From: a virus
Direction: 5' to 3' (one strand)
Virus record (IMG/VR): IMGVR_UViG_3300042112_000233
Span: 1 to 43,101 of that record
DNA length: 43,101 nt
Notes under the pieces: generated by a model
Databases searched by the model: none
What the model was told of the DNA's origin: nothing
What the model saw: only the letters and a program-made list of their open reading frames with translations
Translations under genes and position numbers: made by a program
Part shown: positions 1 through 7,218 of the stretch, piece by piece
Layout: every line of letters begins with the position of its first letter
Numbering within the stretch: position 1 is the first letter of the stretch

Positions 1-126
1 GCCACACAAATTTCGATATTCAGCAAAGTCTTTACAGTTTCCTTCAGCCATCGCCTCACTTACTTCCCGCTCTCGTTCTTTGAGCCTGTTAAATAAGTGA
101 TCCAGCATTTGCCTTTCATGGGTCAT
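1..126 (-). CDS. Small phage protein downstream of portal (partial)
   Basis: This reading frame starts at an ATG at 126 that overlaps the portal stop codon as ATGA and runs off the left edge of the window after 42 codons without a stop. The visible peptide begins MTHERQMLDHLFNRLKERER and is charged and probably helical. A short conserved protein often follows the portal gene in podovirus-like phages, but I cannot assign a role. The coupled start and the late-gene position make it a likely real gene. Its 3' end lies outside the window. Confidence 0.6.
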   Translation of the reverse strand, partial: MTHERQMLDHLFNRLKEREREVSEAMAEGNCKDFAEYRNLCG

Positions 127-2510
127 TCAGTTTTCCTTTTTGCCATCGCTGTTTTAAGTAAATCGGCCTGAATCTTTTTATCAGCCTGTCGGTTCTGATT
201 CATTAACCGCACATTCTCTTTCTGTGCATCAATCTGGATGCGCTTATCCTCGTTCTGCAACCTAGCGGCTGCAAGTGCGGTGTCGGCTTGGTCTTTCTGA
301 GCTTTGCGCTGCTGCTCCATCATCTTGATCTGAAGCTCTTGTTGCTGCAATTGAACCAGCGGATCTTGAGCAACTGCCTGTGCTTGCTGCTGTGCAGCTT
401 GGGCTTGGTGTATCTGTAGAACTTGCTGGGCTGCTTCTGCTACGTACTTAGCCATCGCCAGCTCTTCGGCTTCAGACACTTCCTGATCTGGCCCAGGCAA
501 CGGAGCACCCACACGCTGTTCGATTTCTTGACGGTATCTAAACCCTAAGTGCTCGGCAACGTGAGCCATCATCGCACCCTGCATCTGCTGCGCCATCGGG
601 TTTTGTCCTATGGTCTGCATAATGCTTGGGTCTTGCAAGAAGGTCATATGTGCTGTGATGTGCGCCTGATGATCCTGATAAATGAACGCTTTTAGCGGTA
701 CACCTTTGAGCACATTCATGTTCTCGGTTATAGGATCTTTGGGCTTCTGGTCATCAGGCAGGGGTACTAGTTTGTCGGCGTTAGGAATACCCAGCACATC
801 CAACATCTGCCTATGAAGGCGAGGCATGTCATATAACTGAGGCGCACCTTGGGCTAGTTGTAAAGCGGCTTGATACTGCACAACCCGCTGAGCCATCGTC
901 GAGGCGTTGGGGTCAGACACAGGAATAACTTCTACGATGTCGTAGTCCTCAGCCTTAACCTGCGGTGTGCCATCCTGCGGCACGTAGCTGTAATCAGGTG
1001 AGGTGTACTCCCTGATAATTTCTTTGAGCAGCTTAAACTCTTCTTTCATCGCCGCATGGATGCGAGCCTGTACAGCACCCATCGTTTTTAACTGCCGCTC
1101 AAGGAGAGCCAGCGTCGTACCCACCGGAGCCTGACTCGACATATCGCTGATCTTCATATCAGCCATACCACTGAGTCTTCGCGCTTCTTCGGTGATTTGG
1201 TTTAGTAAGGCGAGGAGAACCTGACTAGGTTCTTTGTAAGGCAACGGCAGAATGTTGTCTCTGATCGCACCCCCCGGCACATCTACATCTCGCCATTCAC
1301 CCGGAGCGATGGGCGTGTCATCGCCTTTGATCCTCAGCCCACGAGCCTTTAACCCACCGGGAAGATTAGAGAGCGAACCTGCATCCACCAACTGACGGAT
1401 CAGCATGGTGCCTGCTGTGGCGTAGCCACCGATAATATGTATTAACCCGAAGCCATAAGCACCAAACCCAGGGATGTACATATAGTGCACAAAGTGCTGC
1501 CGCGCACGTTTCTGAGGGTCGTCTTCTTTATAGTTACGTCGTATAGCCAGAACTTTGTTGGTATTTTTGTCGATAGTAATGACGTAGGGCAGTGGCAGTT
1601 CTTCCTCATATCCCGGCAAGTCATACTCGATATGCACCTCGCATATCTGATACCGCTCATCTTTAGTCGGCTCTTGGCCTTCTTTCTGCGCCTTGGCTTT
1701 CTCAATATCGGTCTGACTAGCGTAAGGCTCACCAAGATCAACATCCCGATAAAACCCACTTACCTGTAACTTCTTAACGTCATTCTTAGTCTTACGCATG
1801 ATGTGCGTAAGGCGGTCTGTACGTCTAATATTTGTTACACCATAAGGAAGAATGACATCTTCGGCAGGTACATAGAACGAAACTTGACGTTCTAACGATG
1901 GGTCGTAGTAGACCTTCTTAAATGACGAACCTGCCAGCGCAACACCCCATAACGCACGCTCGTGCTCTGACCGATACTCAGGCATCTTGTCAGTTAGCTG
2001 ATAGTTCATATCAGCCTTCACGCGCTTACCTGCTTCCTCGATCTCAGGGGTAAACTGACCAATGATCTGTGTCTTTACGGGGCCAGCAGCCGGGAATGTC
2101 TCCATGATGGACTCGCTTTGGAAGCGAATCGCTGCTTCAGTTAGCAGTGTTGAAAACACCCCACAAGCACCATCCCAAGGCTCAGTTACCTCGTCATAAC
2201 GTAGGCCCAGCACATCCAAGCCCTTAACATAGGTGTCGGCCCAATCCTTACGCGAAGTAATGTCCGCTTCAACCATCTCCATCACATCGCTAGCAACTTT
2301 CTGTAAGTCACCTTCTTTCATGAACTCGGCTAGATTAGAGTCAAACTCTTCTTCCTCGTTTTCATCCCCCGGCTCAATCTCAAGCTCAAGTCCACCTACA
2401 CCAATCGTTACGGATTCAGGGTCTTCGATCTCAATCTCAATAGGTGCTTCTTCAAGTGCCAAGGCTTCAAGTCCTTCGGGCATCTCGTACAGTGCTTTAT
2501 CAATAGCCAT
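123..2510 (-). CDS. Portal protein
   Basis: This 795-residue protein is probably the dodecameric portal, which forms the head vertex for DNA packaging and exit. The N-terminal 60 residues are very acidic. The following region, with the motif SRKDWADTYVKGLDVLG near residues 86-102, resembles portals of podovirus-like phages. The C-terminal quarter is rich in Gln and Ala and is probably a long helical barrel or coiled coil. The length fits the large P22-type portals rather than the shorter HK97 type. It lies just after the large terminase, with a 9-bp gap, in the canonical order TerS-TerL-portal. The identification rests on sequence character and synteny; the exact family is not certain. Confidence 0.88.
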   Translation of the reverse strand: MAIDKALYEMPEGLEALALEEAPIEIEIEDPESVTIGVGGLELEIEPGDENEEEEFDSNLAEFMKEGDLQKVASDVMEMVEADITSRKDWADTYVKGLDVLGLRYDEVTEPWDGACGVFSTLLTEAAIRFQSESIMETFPAAGPVKTQIIGQFTPEIEEAGKRVKADMNYQLTDKMPEYRSEHERALWGVALAGSSFKKVYYDPSLERQVSFYVPAEDVILPYGVTNIRRTDRLTHIMRKTKNDVKKLQVSGFYRDVDLGEPYASQTDIEKAKAQKEGQEPTKDERYQICEVHIEYDLPGYEEELPLPYVITIDKNTNKVLAIRRNYKEDDPQKRARQHFVHYMYIPGFGAYGFGLIHIIGGYATAGTMLIRQLVDAGSLSNLPGGLKARGLRIKGDDTPIAPGEWRDVDVPGGAIRDNILPLPYKEPSQVLLALLNQITEEARRLSGMADMKISDMSSQAPVGTTLALLERQLKTMGAVQARIHAAMKEEFKLLKEIIREYTSPDYSYVPQDGTPQVKAEDYDIVEVIPVSDPNASTMAQRVVQYQAALQLAQGAPQLYDMPRLHRQMLDVLGIPNADKLVPLPDDQKPKDPITENMNVLKGVPLKAFIYQDHQAHITAHMTFLQDPSIMQTIGQNPMAQQMQGAMMAHVAEHLGFRYRQEIEQRVGAPLPGPDQEVSEAEELAMAKYVAEAAQQVLQIHQAQAAQQQAQAVAQDPLVQLQQQELQIKMMEQQRKAQKDQADTALAAARLQNEDKRIQIDAQKENVRLMNQNRQADKKIQADLLKTAMAKRKTE

Positions 2511-2519
2511 GATTCATTC

Positions 2520-4049
2520 CTAATTCAAGTAGTAACCGCGCTTAGCGCCACGGAACCCACGGAAGTATTGCACCTCATCGGGCTCGTCAGTGGGAAGACG
2601 TAAGAAGCCACCATTTCTAAAACGTGCTAATGCTAACGTAGATGCGTCCACATAGTCATCATGCTCGCCTGCGGGAAAAGCTGCAATCTCATCGATTAAT
2701 TCTTCTGCCCATCTGGTGTTCGGCACCCACACCCGCCCCGACTGAATGATGTCGGATACTGAATTAAGTCTAGTTATCTTGTCGTTGCCCTTGCTGGGGG
2801 TGAACTCTGACACCGGCACACCCATACGACGTAGCTCTTGGTAAAGCGATATACCTGATACCTTCTTCTCCACAATCAGCGCATCAGGTTCGTACTCCTT
2901 ATGCAGCTCAAGCACTTTCTTTTTCAGCTCAAAGAACTCAAGCCTTGCTTTATAGGCATCTAGAAGAATGATATTTGTCTCACCCTCCTCAGTTGTCCAT
3001 ACACCCCACGTTGTGCACGCTGAATAGTCCGAACGAGTAGTCGTTTCGTACGCCGTATCCCACGACTGAATAATGAAATCGCATCTTGGGGGGTCATCTT
3101 TCTCCCAAAGCTTCCACCATTCGCGCTTAACGATGGCACCTTCTTCAGAAGTTGGCTGTTGCTGGTACTGAGCCTGCCATTTTGAGTTAGGAAGCTCCTC
3201 TTTTAACGCAGAAAGCTCGTCTAACGACCAAAATTCAGGCCAAAGTGGGTTCCCAGAGGGCAAAATCGCAGGAAATTCGATCACTTCCCACTCATCACCC
3301 CCTCTTTGCAGTGAATTTTTGATAACTTGACCCGTTAAATCCCTCAAACCCCACCGAGTCATCACAATAACAATCGATCCCCCCGGTTGCAGACGCTGTC
3401 TTGGGCCTGATGTGTACCACTCATACACTTTGTCGTAGATTTCTGGGTTGGTTGCAGCCAGCGCAGCCTCTTGTTCTGAGTGTGGATCGTCAATAACTAG
3501 CAAATCCGCACCCTTACCTGTCACTGCACCACCTACACCGATAGCAAAATACTCACCAGCCTTGTTTGTGTTCCATCGACCGGCAGCTTTGGAGTCGGCT
3601 TGCAGCGAAACACCGGGGAAAATCGTCGAATAAACATCAGAATCCACAAGATTTCGCACTTTTCTACCGAAGCCAACCGATAATTCTGCTGTGTGCGCTG
3701 TCTGAATAACCTTCTTATTAGGAAACTTCCCTAAAAACCAACTTGGTAAAAGGTATGAAGCAAACTCTGATTTAGTATGGCGGGGCGGCATATTAATAAT
3801 TAACCGCTTTGTTTTACCTTCTGCCACTCTTTCAAAAGCAGCAGCCATTCTAAGGTGGTGCCTGCCTGATATAAATGTCGGCCAAACTTTCTGCACGTAT
3901 TTAATAAATTTAGTTTGTGCAAGCTCGCGTTCTTTTAGTTTTTCATATAATGCCAGCTCTGCATCAAACTTTCTTTTTTCCGAATCAGAAAGCTTCGGAA
4001 GTACTTTCTTTACATCAGTTAAAGATAAATTAGTAAACCTATGCTGCAT
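2520..4049 (-). CDS. terL: Terminase large subunit
   Basis: This 509-residue protein is the packaging motor ATPase and nuclease. The ATPase half shows a Walker A-like loop MPPRHTKS at residues 87-94, a Walker B LLVIDD at 183-188 and a coupling motif VMTRWG at 229-234. The C-terminal RNase H-like nuclease shows SWDTA with Asp331, IVEKK with Glu394, and DDYVDA with Asp465 and Asp468, the acidic residues expected to bind metal. The length is usual for the family. Its start overlaps the 3' end of the small terminase gene by 11 bp, so the two are probably translationally coupled. It should act with the portal on the procapsid. Confidence 0.96.
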   Translation of the reverse strand: MQHRFTNLSLTDVKKVLPKLSDSEKRKFDAELALYEKLKERELAQTKFIKYVQKVWPTFISGRHHLRMAAAFERVAEGKTKRLIINMPPRHTKSEFASYLLPSWFLGKFPNKKVIQTAHTAELSVGFGRKVRNLVDSDVYSTIFPGVSLQADSKAAGRWNTNKAGEYFAIGVGGAVTGKGADLLVIDDPHSEQEAALAATNPEIYDKVYEWYTSGPRQRLQPGGSIVIVMTRWGLRDLTGQVIKNSLQRGGDEWEVIEFPAILPSGNPLWPEFWSLDELSALKEELPNSKWQAQYQQQPTSEEGAIVKREWWKLWEKDDPPRCDFIIQSWDTAYETTTRSDYSACTTWGVWTTEEGETNIILLDAYKARLEFFELKKKVLELHKEYEPDALIVEKKVSGISLYQELRRMGVPVSEFTPSKGNDKITRLNSVSDIIQSGRVWVPNTRWAEELIDEIAAFPAGEHDDYVDASTLALARFRNGGFLRLPTDEPDEVQYFRGFRGAKRGYYLN

Positions 4050-4644
4050 TATCTTCTTCTTTATCTTCTTCTGTTGTCTGTTCTATAATTTTGGGTTCTA
4101 AAGCAGGTGTACCTAACTGAGCATCTAAATCATCAAGCGGCACAACATCGACTGTATCTGAATGCAGCAGCCTTTTAATTCTTTCAGTAATTGATACTTC
4201 AATGTCATTAGAGTTTTTATAATGCACAGTTACTTCACTACGTTCAGTGAATATACCAATATCGCTGTGCTTTCCTAATAACTCCAAAGCTTTAATTTCA
4301 ATCTTTGGGTCGCCGCACGTACATAATTCCACAAGCCTATTAGTAATAAATGTTCTGGCTTGTTGTGCATCATTAATAACCTGATGGTCGTACTGCGAAA
4401 GTATTGCAGCTAACTTAATAGCTACCCCTGGTTTAGTAACTGTCTTTTCAACACGTTGTGTGCCCTTGATTAACGCTTGGGCTTTGTGTTCGTCTTCGGG
4501 GCTGAAGTCTAATGACCCACCTAGCTGCTCAATAAGTGCCGCAGTATTTGCAGCGACAGCAACTTTGTCTTTATCTGTTGCCGGTACTTCTGGGTCCAGA
4601 TCGTATGGGATGGGGTGCTCTGCGGTTGGTTGTACTGTAATCAC
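4039..4644 (-). CDS. terS: Putative terminase small subunit
   Basis: This 201-residue protein lies directly upstream of and overlaps terL, the usual place for the DNA-recognition subunit. Its central part, around residues 115-140, contains IKALELLGKHSDIGIFTERS, a segment typical of terminase small subunits. The C-terminal tail is highly acidic, as is common where TerS contacts TerL. The only possible start in this frame is a GTG at 4644, with no clear Shine-Dalgarno sequence before it. As the first gene of the leftward block, it would be the first late gene transcribed. The role is inferred from position and family resemblance. Confidence 0.8.
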   Translation of the reverse strand: MITVQPTAEHPIPYDLDPEVPATDKDKVAVAANTAALIEQLGGSLDFSPEDEHKAQALIKGTQRVEKTVTKPGVAIKLAAILSQYDHQVINDAQQARTFITNRLVELCTCGDPKIEIKALELLGKHSDIGIFTERSEVTVHYKNSNDIEVSITERIKRLLHSDTVDVVPLDDLDAQLGTPALEPKIIEQTTEEDKEEDNAA

Positions 4645-4677
4645 GGGAATAGGGGCACCGAGATTGAGATGCCCGCA

Positions 4678-4706
4678 ACTGTATATATAAATACTGGGTT
4701 TGTAAA
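4678..4706 (-). promoter_or_regulatory. Weak candidate leftward promoter for terminase genes
   Basis: On the minus strand, TTTACA (4706-4701) is separated by 17 bp from TACAGT (4683-4678), inside an AT-rich run. This is the best sigma70-like match I see upstream of the small terminase gene, but the -10 matches the consensus at only four of six positions. A phage-modified promoter is equally possible. Confidence 0.3.
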
Positions 4707-4887
4707 GAGGAGGTTGGGACTCCTGACGGGGGGTGTTTCTATATAGAGGGGGTGGGGGTATTACAAAGTTATTTTGAGTTGGGGGAGGGGTGTTGACTGA
4801 GCGTCACAGTGTGTAGGCCGTGCCCCTGGTTCCATCGCTAGTTGCTAGTGGGGTGCGGATAGGGTACGGTCGCAGTCTGGAACAATT

Positions 4888-4906
4888 CGTAATTGAGAAT
4901 GATTCT
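4888..4906. promoter_or_regulatory. Fur-box-like direct repeat, copy 1
   Basis: The sequence CGTAATTGAGAATGATTCT matches copy 2 at 18 of 19 bases. Its core TTGAGAATGATTCTT resembles the 7-1-7 Fur box TGATAATNATTATCA and variants with GAGAAT/ATTCTC arms. The match is by eye; an operator for a phage repressor would look similar. Confidence 0.45.
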
Positions 4907-4955
4907 TGTTTGCGATACGTTCTTATCTGTACTAGCTTACCAGTCTAGAGCGAGC

Positions 4956-4974
4956 CGTAATCGAGAATGATTCT
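4956..4974. promoter_or_regulatory. Fur-box-like direct repeat, copy 2
   Basis: This is the second copy, CGTAATCGAGAATGATTCT, 68 bp downstream of the first. It contains the palindrome GAGAAT-G-ATTCTC and continues into CAATT, giving nearly full dyad symmetry. It lies 9 bp before the first CTAACAWTGTTAG copy. Confidence 0.48.
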
Positions 4975-4982
4975 CAATTAGC

Positions 4983-4997
4983 CCTAACATTGTTAGG
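4983..4997. repeat. CTAACAWTGTTAG palindrome, copy 1
   Basis: Perfect CCTAACATTGTTAGG, centre T. It lies in the divergent control region, upstream of the promoter at 5068. Confidence 0.93.
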
Positions 4998-5067
4998 CTA
5001 CCATTCATCGGTCAATCCGACCGTTCATCCCGTTCGACAAACGGTAGAGAAAAGCCGACGAATAGCA

Positions 5068-5096
5068 TTGACTTCTGGGTTTGTTTGTAGTACATT
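5068..5096 (+). promoter_or_regulatory. Sigma70-like promoter, first rightward early promoter
   Basis: TTGACT (5068-5073) is followed after 17 bp by TACATT (5091-5096). The spacer ends in TTTGTAG, a feature shared with the promoter at 9410. It is placed to transcribe the gene at 5179, with a palindrome copy about 35 bp downstream of the predicted start. Confidence 0.62.
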
Positions 5097-5136
5097 ATAG
5101 TCATGGTTAGGTAATACAGAAGCCTAGTCATGCCCC

Positions 5137-5151
5137 CCTAACATTGTTAGG
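5137..5151. repeat. CTAACAWTGTTAG palindrome, copy 2
   Basis: Perfect CCTAACATTGTTAGG, centre T. Flanking C and G runs extend the symmetry to 5134-5154 (10-bp arms), the longest dyad of the set. It lies in the leader of the 5179 gene, 13 bp before its Shine-Dalgarno sequence. Confidence 0.94.
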
Positions 5152-5178
5152 GGGTAACAAACCAAAGGAGGTTTTACC

Positions 5179-5691
5179 ATGTCTATTACTATTCCCGATA
5201 CTTTAGTGGCCGCACGCCAAGCCGAGCTCCAAGCCGTTGAATCCGGTTACGGTGCAAGGATCCAATACGCTCAGGCTTTGGTCGATAACAGCGGCGGAGT
5301 GCTTTGGTTTACTGACGGCGTGAAAATGCCTGAGCTAATCGAAGCCGAGAAAGCTGAGTATTATAAAGGGCTCAAGGCTATCGGTTACAGTAACGCAAGT
5401 AACGCTTGGCGCATGGTCAAGAAGTATGCGCTAGACTATGCGACCCAAATTGGGTTGATCGCTAAGCCTGAAGCCGAGGGCGGCGAAGGCGGCGGCGAAG
5501 CCGAGTCTAGCGGCGATGCACGGCATACCCGCTCGTTTTCCCTTCGCGTAATCGAAGACGTCGGCGGCATTTTTAAAGCAGGGCGTCGGCTCGAAAAGGA
5601 GGGCACTCTGACCGAGAAAGAAAAGCAGTGTTTGGTGCACCTTGGCAGTGCGCTCAGTGCTTTGGGTATCGACCTGAGCACACTTAAGTAA
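5179..5691 (+). CDS. Early protein of unknown function
   Basis: This 170-residue protein is the first gene of the rightward block and has a strong ribosome binding site, AAAGGAGG at 5164-5171, 7 nt before the ATG. Residues 1-95 look like a helical, aromatic-containing domain. A Gly/Glu-rich linker (about 98-110) joins this to a basic C-terminal helical region ending in HLGSALSALGIDLSTLK. I do not recognise the family. The strong translation signals and the dedicated promoter suggest high early expression. As the gene nearest the control region it is a candidate for the factor that reads the palindromes, but no helix-turn-helix is evident. Confidence 0.78.
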   Translation: MSITIPDTLVAARQAELQAVESGYGARIQYAQALVDNSGGVLWFTDGVKMPELIEAEKAEYYKGLKAIGYSNASNAWRMVKKYALDYATQIGLIAKPEAEGGEGGGEAESSGDARHTRSFSLRVIEDVGGIFKAGRRLEKEGTLTEKEKQCLVHLGSALSALGIDLSTLK

Positions 5692-5696
5692 ACCTA

Positions 5697-5718
5697 AGGC
5701 CTGCCGAAAGGCAGGCCT
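5697..5718 (+). promoter_or_regulatory. GAAA-tetraloop hairpin overlapping a palindrome
   Basis: AGGCCTGCC (5697-5705) and GGCAGGCCT (5710-5718) form a 9-bp stem closed by GAAA, just after the stop codon of the 5179 gene. No T-run follows, so it is not a standard intrinsic terminator. The last three stem bases, CCT, are also the left end of palindrome copy 3, so the two hairpins cannot both form fully in one RNA. Confidence 0.7.
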
Positions 5719-5730
5719 AACATTGTTAGG
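5716..5730. repeat. CTAACAWTGTTAG palindrome, copy 3
   Basis: Perfect CCTAACATTGTTAGG, centre T. Its right arm runs into AGGGG (5728-5732), which serves as the Shine-Dalgarno sequence for the gene at 5739. Confidence 0.94.
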
Positions 5731-5738
5731 GGCAAAAA

Positions 5739-5933
5739 ATGGAACTACATGTAACGCCCGCATACGGGCGCGACTATAAAAGCAAGGCGGCGGCACTGGC
5801 CGATTGGCAAGCGGGCAAGGACTTTCGGGATTCCCGCACTGGCCAGTACTTAAGTATCCGCGACGCGAAAGCTCACGGGTTAACGGTATGGATACGCTAT
5901 CAAAAGGGTTGGAAAATCTGCAAAGCAGATTGA
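5739..5933 (+). CDS. Small early protein of unknown function
   Basis: This 64-residue protein starts with ATG 6 nt after AGGGG, which belongs to palindrome copy 3. The sequence is basic and aromatic, with a compact pattern around DWQAGKDFRDSRTGQYLSIRD, and ends in RYQKGWKICKAD. No transmembrane segment is visible. It lies between two hairpins (5697-5718 and the terminator at 5952), so it forms a short transcription unit with the 5179 gene. I do not recognise the family. Confidence 0.72.
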   Translation: MELHVTPAYGRDYKSKAAALADWQAGKDFRDSRTGQYLSIRDAKAHGLTVWIRYQKGWKICKAD

Positions 5934-5951
5934 CCACCAAACCAGAAAACC

Positions 5952-5976
5952 AAACCCGCCGAAAGGCGGGTTTTTT
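5952..5976 (+). terminator. Intrinsic terminator after the 5739 gene
   Basis: AAACCCGCC and GGCGGGTTT form a 9-bp GC-rich stem with a GAAA tetraloop, followed by a T-run to 5976. This is a textbook rho-independent terminator, 18 bp after the stop codon. Confidence 0.93.
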
Positions 5977-5981
5977 GTTGC

Positions 5982-5996
5982 CCTAACATTGTTAGG
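5982..5996. repeat. CTAACAWTGTTAG palindrome, copy 4
   Basis: Perfect CCTAACATTGTTAGG, centre T, 5 bp past the T-run of the terminator and at the left edge of the putative origin. Confidence 0.93.
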
Positions 5997-6008
5997 TTCG
6001 GCCTTGCC

Positions 6009-6036
6009 GCACCAGTTCCCGAAGCGGCGTTAGCTT
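6009..6036. repeat. 28-bp direct repeat, copy 1
   Basis: It begins GCACCAGTTCCCGAAGCGGC and ends in TAGCTT. It matches 6129-6156 at 26 of 28 positions. Its last base is the first base of the DnaA box at 6036-6044. Confidence 0.85.
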
Positions 6037-6128
6037 GTGGATAACTGATATGCTGCGTGCAGCATATCATTATTTCTTGCGTTTGTCAAGCGTTTTTTCG
6101 GCATTTTTTCGCCTTTTTTGCGGTTTTA

Positions 6129-6156
6129 GCACCAGTTCTCGAAGCGGCGGTAGCTT
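6129..6156. repeat. 28-bp direct repeat, copy 2
   Basis: This second copy of the 6009 repeat has two mismatches and lies 120 bp away, just before the palindrome TGTTACGTAACA (6161-6172). Confidence 0.85.
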
Positions 6157-6309
6157 ATAATGTTACGTAACAATACAAAGTTACGTATAATGTTAATATC
6201 GAAAAAAGCGTAAGTGCTTGATTTTTAAAAGGAAAAGTATATTGTTACAATGTTACGCCGAAAAAATAGAGGGTAGGGGGTAAATGCAGCGCAAGAGCTT
6301 ATCGGCAAG

Positions 6310-6327
6310 TGTTAGTGAGCACTAACA
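6310..6327. repeat. Inverted CTAACA half-sites (18-bp dyad)
   Basis: TGTTAGTG and CACTAACA flank a 2-bp centre. The half-site CTAACA is the same as in the dispersed palindrome but the arms point the other way with wider spacing. It lies in the putative origin region. Confidence 0.6.
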
Positions 6328-6543
6328 AAAAATAAATTTTACCCCCCCTCTCTCTTGGAAACAGCATAACATTGTAACATTATTACTTTAAAATACATAT
6401 ATATATATAACTCATTGATTTTGCTCAACAATTTTTTTGCCTTGCCCTTGCCCCTATTGTGACGTTCTAGTTCTTATATTTCTCACAATGTAACATTCCA
6501 AAACCCCTTTTTGCTCCCTGAAGCTATAACTTTGTGCTTCATA

Positions 6544-6572
6544 TTGACTTGTCTGTAACTTTGTGGTACACT
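6544..6572 (+). promoter_or_regulatory. Sigma70-like early promoter
   Basis: TTGACT (6544-6549), 17-bp spacer, TACACT (6567-6572). The spacer reads TGTCTGTAACTTTGTGG, nearly the same as at 9410 (TGTCCATAACTTTGTAG). It is placed to transcribe the operon beginning at 6630. Confidence 0.68.
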
Positions 6573-6622
6573 GTTACATAGTGGGAACTTACCCACTACA
6601 ACCCCAACCAAGTCAGAAGGAG

Positions 6623-6637
6623 CCTAACAATGTTAGC
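6623..6637. repeat. CTAACAWTGTTAG palindrome, copy 5, spanning a start codon
   Basis: CCTAACAATGTTAGC, centre A, last base changed. The ATG of the 6630 gene is the centre of the dyad, and the Shine-Dalgarno AGAAGGAG (6615-6622) abuts its left arm. Confidence 0.93.
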
Positions 6638-6986
6638 CAACATCACTAAGCAGTACATCGTCACAACCCTAGGCGTGCCCAAACCCCACGACGAAGATGA
6701 CGAGTGCACCTATCTGCACAAAGCCCCCTACTTCATCCGTATGCGGAGTGCCGAACCCCAAATCATCGAAGAGCGACTCAAGGACGAGATGGACGAGCAA
6801 ATCAAGAAGTGGAAGAAACTGCTCAATCAAGAAGCCATTCGCACCATGCACATAACACTGCTGACACAAGAGGACACCATAACCAAAGAAGCCAAAGTCA
6901 TTGCCGACTACGACGGGTTCAAGTTTCGTGTGTGGCCGCACCGAGTGCCGCATCTGTTTGTGCCGGAGGTGGTCGATGGAGAATGA
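6630..6986 (+). CDS. Early protein of unknown function
   Basis: This 118-residue protein has its ATG at the centre of palindrome copy 5 and a good ribosome binding site, AGAAGGAG, 7 nt upstream. It is acidic in the first third (DEDDE near 21-25), then helical and charged, ending in a possible beta-rich segment (YDGFKFRVWPHRVPHLFVPE). There is no signal peptide or membrane segment. It is the first gene of an overlapping operon (6630-8100) downstream of the promoter at 6544. I do not recognise the family. Codons 1-3 are dictated by the palindrome. Confidence 0.78.
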   Translation: MLANITKQYIVTTLGVPKPHDEDDECTYLHKAPYFIRMRSAEPQIIEERLKDEMDEQIKKWKKLLNQEAIRTMHITLLTQEDTITKEAKVIADYDGFKFRVWPHRVPHLFVPEVVDGE

Positions 6987-7218
6987 GAACACCCCTAACA
7001 ATGTTAGGGCTACCACCGAATGCCTAGCTTGTGCCGAGCCTGTCGCACCGGCACGTTGGAAGATTGGCTACCGTGTGTGTCTTGAGTGTGGCGAGAGTCG
7101 CGCTGCCCTGGCAAGAAAACATTGGTGCATCGTACCTATGCACAAGAGCAATTACTTCTTGTGCACTGACACAGCAGATTTGAAAGGCATCAACAACAAA
7201 GGAGGGATTATCAGATGA
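6976..7218 (+). CDS. Small zinc-ribbon-like phage protein
   Basis: This 80-residue protein has two CxxC pairs, Cys16/Cys19 and Cys35/Cys38, that could bind one zinc ion in a DksA/TraR-like or zinc-ribbon fold. The C-terminal part, with MHKSNYFLCTD and GINNKGG, resembles a small zinc protein seen in many podovirus-like phages whose role is unknown. The start at 6976 has GGAGGTGG just upstream and overlaps the previous gene by 11 bp. Palindrome copy 6 lies inside it and encodes Pro-Asn-Asn-Val-Arg at residues 7-11. Zinc binding is inferred from the cysteine pattern. Confidence 0.75.
   Translation: MENENTPNNVRATTECLACAEPVAPARWKIGYRVCLECGESRAALARKHWCIVPMHKSNYFLCTDTADLKGINNKGGIIR
6994..7008. repeat. 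CTAACAWTGTTAG palindrome, copy 6, intragenic
   Basis: Perfect CCTAACAATGTTAGG, centre A, symmetry extended by one base each side. It is in frame as codons CCT AAC AAT GTT AGG of the 6976 gene. Confidence 0.94.

Larger units (their letters stand above)
4707..5060. other. Divergent intergenic control region
   Basis: This gene-free stretch separates the leftward late genes from the rightward early genes. It holds G-runs at 4728-4733, 4748-4752, 4754-4758 and 4781-4790, two 19-bp Fur-like repeats and one copy of the CTAACAWTGTTAG palindrome. I see no convincing open reading frame in it. Confidence 0.7.
5997..6543. other. Putative replication origin region
   Basis: This gene-free stretch has a cluster of origin-like features. 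There is a perfect DnaA box (TTATCCACA on the minus strand, 6044-6036) and a 22-bp dyad with arms GATATGCTGC and GCAGCATATC (6047-6068). Phased T-tracts at 6093-6098, 6104-6109, 6114-6119 and 6124-6127 predict curved DNA. Two 28-bp direct repeats occur 120 bp apart. AATGTTAC occurs at 6159 and 6249 and, inverted, at 6374 and 6490. An alternating AT run (6394-6410) could be an unwinding element. The combination is suggestive; origin function is inferred. Confidence 0.5.

Noticed and set aside
5431-5940. Minus-strand open frames over the 5179 and 5739 genes
   Set aside because: They oppose well-supported genes and run through the terminator region and palindrome copy 3.
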